6,555 bases of DNA from Clostridia bacterium. GTDB taxonomy: Bacteria; Bacillota; Clostridia; Christensenellales; Borkfalkiaceae. The DNA lies in contig CAAGNQ010000052.1 of assembly GCA_900771345.1 (NCBI GenBank), positions 1 through 6,555 of the forward strand. Reading direction: 5' to 3'. Shown in pieces: positions 4,944 to 6,555 of this stretch (within the stretch, counting starts at the first letter, position 1; each line of letters begins with the position of its first letter). A program made the position numbers and the translations under genes. The notes under the pieces are model-generated. The model was given only the letters and a program-made list of their open reading frames with translations, had not been told where the DNA came from and did no database searches.

Positions 4944-5171
4944 AAACTATGATAAAGATAGGCTAGACGATTATATTGATTTAGAGAGAAAAGTTCATGG
5001 CTGAAAGACTTTTTGTCAATTCGTTTTGCCGTTTCACTTTTGAGTTGTGCGCTGAAATCTAGTAGGACGCATCGGTTAGTTCCCGTTATCGAAGTTGAGG
5101 ACATTTTGTCGAAATAGGTGGTACCGCGTTATATTGACGCCCTATATTTATAGGGCGTCGTTTTATTTTTT
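4944..5171 (+). promoter_or_regulatory. T-box leader (tRNA-Phe responsive) of pheST
   Basis: The leader senses uncharged tRNA-Phe and allows read-through into pheS. The T-box core AGGTGGTACCGCG is at 5116-5128. The base of Stem I can form CTAGA (4963-4967) with TCTAG (5058-5062), flanked by GA and TGA that fit the usual kink-turn. AGAGAGA (4983-4989) and ATGGCTGAAAG (4997-5007) resemble the distal Stem I elements. The likely specifier is UUC at 5033-5035, followed by A; this is a choice by position, not by a full fold. CCCGTTA (5082-5088) is the conserved segment before the antiterminator. In the antiterminator, ATAGG (5114-5118) pairs with CCTAT (5141-5145) and GCG (5126-5128) pairs with CGC (5138-5140), leaving the seven-base bulge UGGUACC. 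UGGU is complementary to the ACCA end of the tRNA-Phe in this window. Confidence 0.93.
5136..5171 (+). terminator. T-box regulated intrinsic terminator
   Basis: The ten-pair perfect stem GACGCCCTAT (5136-5145) with ATAGGGCGTC (5150-5159) has an ATTT loop and is followed by G, TTTT, A and TTTTTT (5161-5171). Bases 5138-5145 of its left arm are the same ones needed by the antiterminator, so the two structures exclude each other. Confidence 0.95.
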
Positions 5172-5181
5172 GGAGGGATAT

Positions 5182-6207
5182 ATGCAAGAAAAATTTAGAT
5201 TATTAAAAGAGAATGCAGAGAAAGAACTTTCGTGTGTTGTAAATAGCAAGTTTTTATCTGATTTAAAAGCAAAGTACGTTGGAAAAAACGGTGAGGTTAC
5301 GGCTCTTCTTCGTGGAATGAAGGATATTCCTGCCGATAAACGCTCGGAGTTTGGTAAAATGGTTAACAATCTTAAAGAAGAAATAACTTTAATGTTTAAC
5401 CAAAAAGAAGAAGAGATAAAAAGCAAAGAATTAGAGGAAAAATTAAAAGAAGAGGCTGTTGATATAACTATGCCTGCTAAAAAACAAAAAAGTGGTAGTT
5501 TGCACCCTCTTAATATTGTTAAAAATAAAATTTTCGATGCTTTTTGTGGAATGGGATTTGAAGTGTTTGAAGGCCCTGAAATAGATACGGACTACTATTG
5601 CTTCCAAGCACTTAATATTCCTAAGGACCATCCAGCAAGAGATATGCAGGATACATTCTATATAACCGATAATATTTTGCTTCGTCCACATACGTCGCCT
5701 GGTCAAGTTCGTACTATGGAGAAAAAACAACCACCTATAAAGATTTTAAGTCCAGGTAGAGTATACAGAGCAGACGACGACGCGTCACACTCTCCTATGT
5801 TCCACCAGATAGAAGGATTAGTCGTTGATAAGGGCGTTTCTTTATGTGACCTTAAAGGTCTTTTAGACGAGTTCGTTAAGATAATGTTTGATAGTGACAC
5901 AAAAACGCGTTTTAGACCGTCATATTTTCCATTTACAGAGCCAAGCGTTGAAGTTGACGTTACCTGTTGTAAATGTCACGGAAAAGGTTGTAGCTTATGT
6001 AAGGGGACAGGCTGGATAGAAATTCTCGGAGCAGGAATAGTTAATAAAAAAGTTCTTGAAATGAGTGGAATTGATTCGAACGTTTATTCAGGGCTTGCAT
6101 TCGGGCTTGGTATAGAGAGAATCACTATGATAAAGTATGGAATTTCTGATATTAGAACGTTGTTTGAAAATAACGTTAAATTCTTAAAACAGTTTGATAG
6201 GAGATAA
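5182..6207 (+). CDS. pheS: phenylalanyl-tRNA synthetase alpha subunit
   Basis: PheS is the catalytic subunit of the cytoplasmic (alpha-beta)2 enzyme that attaches phenylalanine to tRNA-Phe using ATP. From ATG 5182 it has 341 residues, the normal bacterial size. Residues 1-95 form the charged N-terminal coiled coil that binds tRNA. The class II catalytic domain follows: motif 1 around 116-150 (EVFEGPEIDTDYYCFQALN), LRPHTSPGQVR (167-177), motif 2 at 188-212 (ILSPGRVYRADDDASHSP to FHQIEG), FPFTEPSVEVDV (249-260) and motif 3 at 305-318 (GLAFGLGIERITMI). A cysteine cluster, Cys262/263/265/270/273, is the small knuckle usual in Firmicute PheS and missing in E. coli. GGAGGG at 5172-5177 sets ATG 5182; an earlier in-frame TTG at 5095 lies inside the T-box leader and is rejected. 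Expression is controlled by the upstream T-box; pheT follows after 3 bases. Confidence 0.98.
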   Translation: MQEKFRLLKENAEKELSCVVNSKFLSDLKAKYVGKNGEVTALLRGMKDIPADKRSEFGKMVNNLKEEITLMFNQKEEEIKSKELEEKLKEEAVDITMPAKKQKSGSLHPLNIVKNKIFDAFCGMGFEVFEGPEIDTDYYCFQALNIPKDHPARDMQDTFYITDNILLRPHTSPGQVRTMEKKQPPIKILSPGRVYRADDDASHSPMFHQIEGLVVDKGVSLCDLKGLLDEFVKIMFDSDTKTRFRPSYFPFTEPSVEVDVTCCKCHGKGCSLCKGTGWIEILGAGIVNKKVLEMSGIDSNVYSGLAFGLGIERITMIKYGISDIRTLFENNVKFLKQFDRR

Positions 6208-6210
6208 AAA

Positions 6211-6555
6211 ATGAAAGCACCACTTTCTTGGTTAAAAGATTTTGTTGAAATAGATTGCACCCCAGAACAACTAAAAGATAAGTTGTTTTCCTGTGGGTTT
6301 GAAGTAGAAGATATGATTTATGTTGCAAAGCACATAAACAAAATTGTTACCTGTAAAATACTAAGCATTGAAAAACACCCAAATGCCGATAAATTATCTG
6401 TTACTAAGGTTGATGCAGGTAAGTACGGAATTTTGCAGATTATTACAGCTGCAACTAATATTTTTGTCGGTGCAGTCGTTCCCGTAGCGCTTGATGGTTC
6501 AACGCTTAATAACGGTGAAATGATAAAGGCAGGCGAACTTAGGGGATTACCATCA
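6211..6555 (+). CDS. pheT: phenylalanyl-tRNA synthetase beta subunit, 5' part
   Basis: The first 115 codons of pheT are present and the frame is open to the window edge; the full protein is normally about 800 residues. PheT forms the tetramer with PheS, binds tRNA and edits Tyr-tRNA-Phe. The N-terminus MKAPLSWLKDFVEID is characteristic, and residues from about 40 onwards form the OB-fold tRNA-binding domain, with the signature KHPNADKLSV (55-64). The usual CGAxN motif of that domain appears here as TAATN (79-83). AGGAG at 6199-6203 lies 7 bases before ATG 6211. The gene begins 3 bases after the pheS stop and shares its promoter and T-box. Confidence 0.97.
   Translation, partial: MKAPLSWLKDFVEIDCTPEQLKDKLFSCGFEVEDMIYVAKHINKIVTCKILSIEKHPNADKLSVTKVDAGKYGILQIITAATNIFVGAVVPVALDGSTLNNGEMIKAGELRGLPS

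Noticed and set aside
5095..5181. An upstream in-frame TTG start for PheS.
   Set aside because: It lies within the T-box leader and would have to be translated through the terminator stem. ATG 5182 has GGAGGG 5 to 10 bases upstream and gives the standard PheS N-terminus.
5965..6001. A cysteine-rich knuckle inside PheS (residues 262-273) that looks like an inserted zinc site.
   Set aside because: The same CxxC-type segment is a normal feature of Firmicute PheS, so it is not an insertion peculiar to this genome.
1..6555. Search for CRISPR repeats, transposases, phage genes, toxin-antitoxin pairs or defence genes.
   Set aside because: None seen on either strand. Apart from intergenic leaders, the window is filled by tRNA, sporulation and pheST genes with similar base composition and no sign of recent transfer.

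Overview
The window looks like chromosomal DNA from an endospore-forming, AT-rich Firmicute, most likely a member of the Clostridia. The reasons are a complete spoIIAA-spoIIAB-sigF set, a short three-gene spoVA operon (AC-AD-AE), a yunB-family sporulation gene, a tRNA-dependent T-box leader on pheS, a Firmicute-type PheS with a Cys cluster, CCA encoded in every tRNA gene, and strong Shine-Dalgarno sites. The species cannot be named from this sequence. All genes look intact apart from pheT, which is cut by the window edge.

Layout. (1) Positions 21-528, minus strand: five tRNA genes read in the order Pro(UGG), CAU (Met or Ile2), Asp(GUC), Phe(GAA), Thr(UGU), driven by a likely sigma-A promoter at 549-577. 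(2) About 529-733: a divergent, very AT-rich intergenic region. (3) 734-2209, plus strand: spoIIAA, spoIIAB and sigF, closed by a good intrinsic terminator at 2218-2247. (4) 2248-2276: a promoter matching the forespore sigma-G consensus, abutting that terminator; then spoVAC, spoVAD and spoVAE in tight coupling, and yunB 18 bases further on. (5) 4909-4937: a perfect consensus sigma-A promoter; 4944-5171: a T-box leader with terminator and antiterminator; then pheS and the start of pheT.

How it works together. SpoIIAA and SpoIIAB control sigma-F, the first forespore-specific sigma factor. Sigma-F leads to sigma-G, which should switch on the neighbouring spoVA operon, whose products load dipicolinic acid into the spore core and release it at germination. 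The right-hand end is unrelated housekeeping: phenylalanyl-tRNA synthetase controlled by the charging of tRNA-Phe. A tRNA-Phe gene in the same window has the anticodon and discriminator base that this T-box needs.

I found no previously undescribed system. The points most worth a second look are the placement of yunB behind a forespore operon, a 30-codon reading frame whose AUG falls at the predicted sigma-G transcription start, and the absence of a recognisable sigma-H promoter before spoIIAA.
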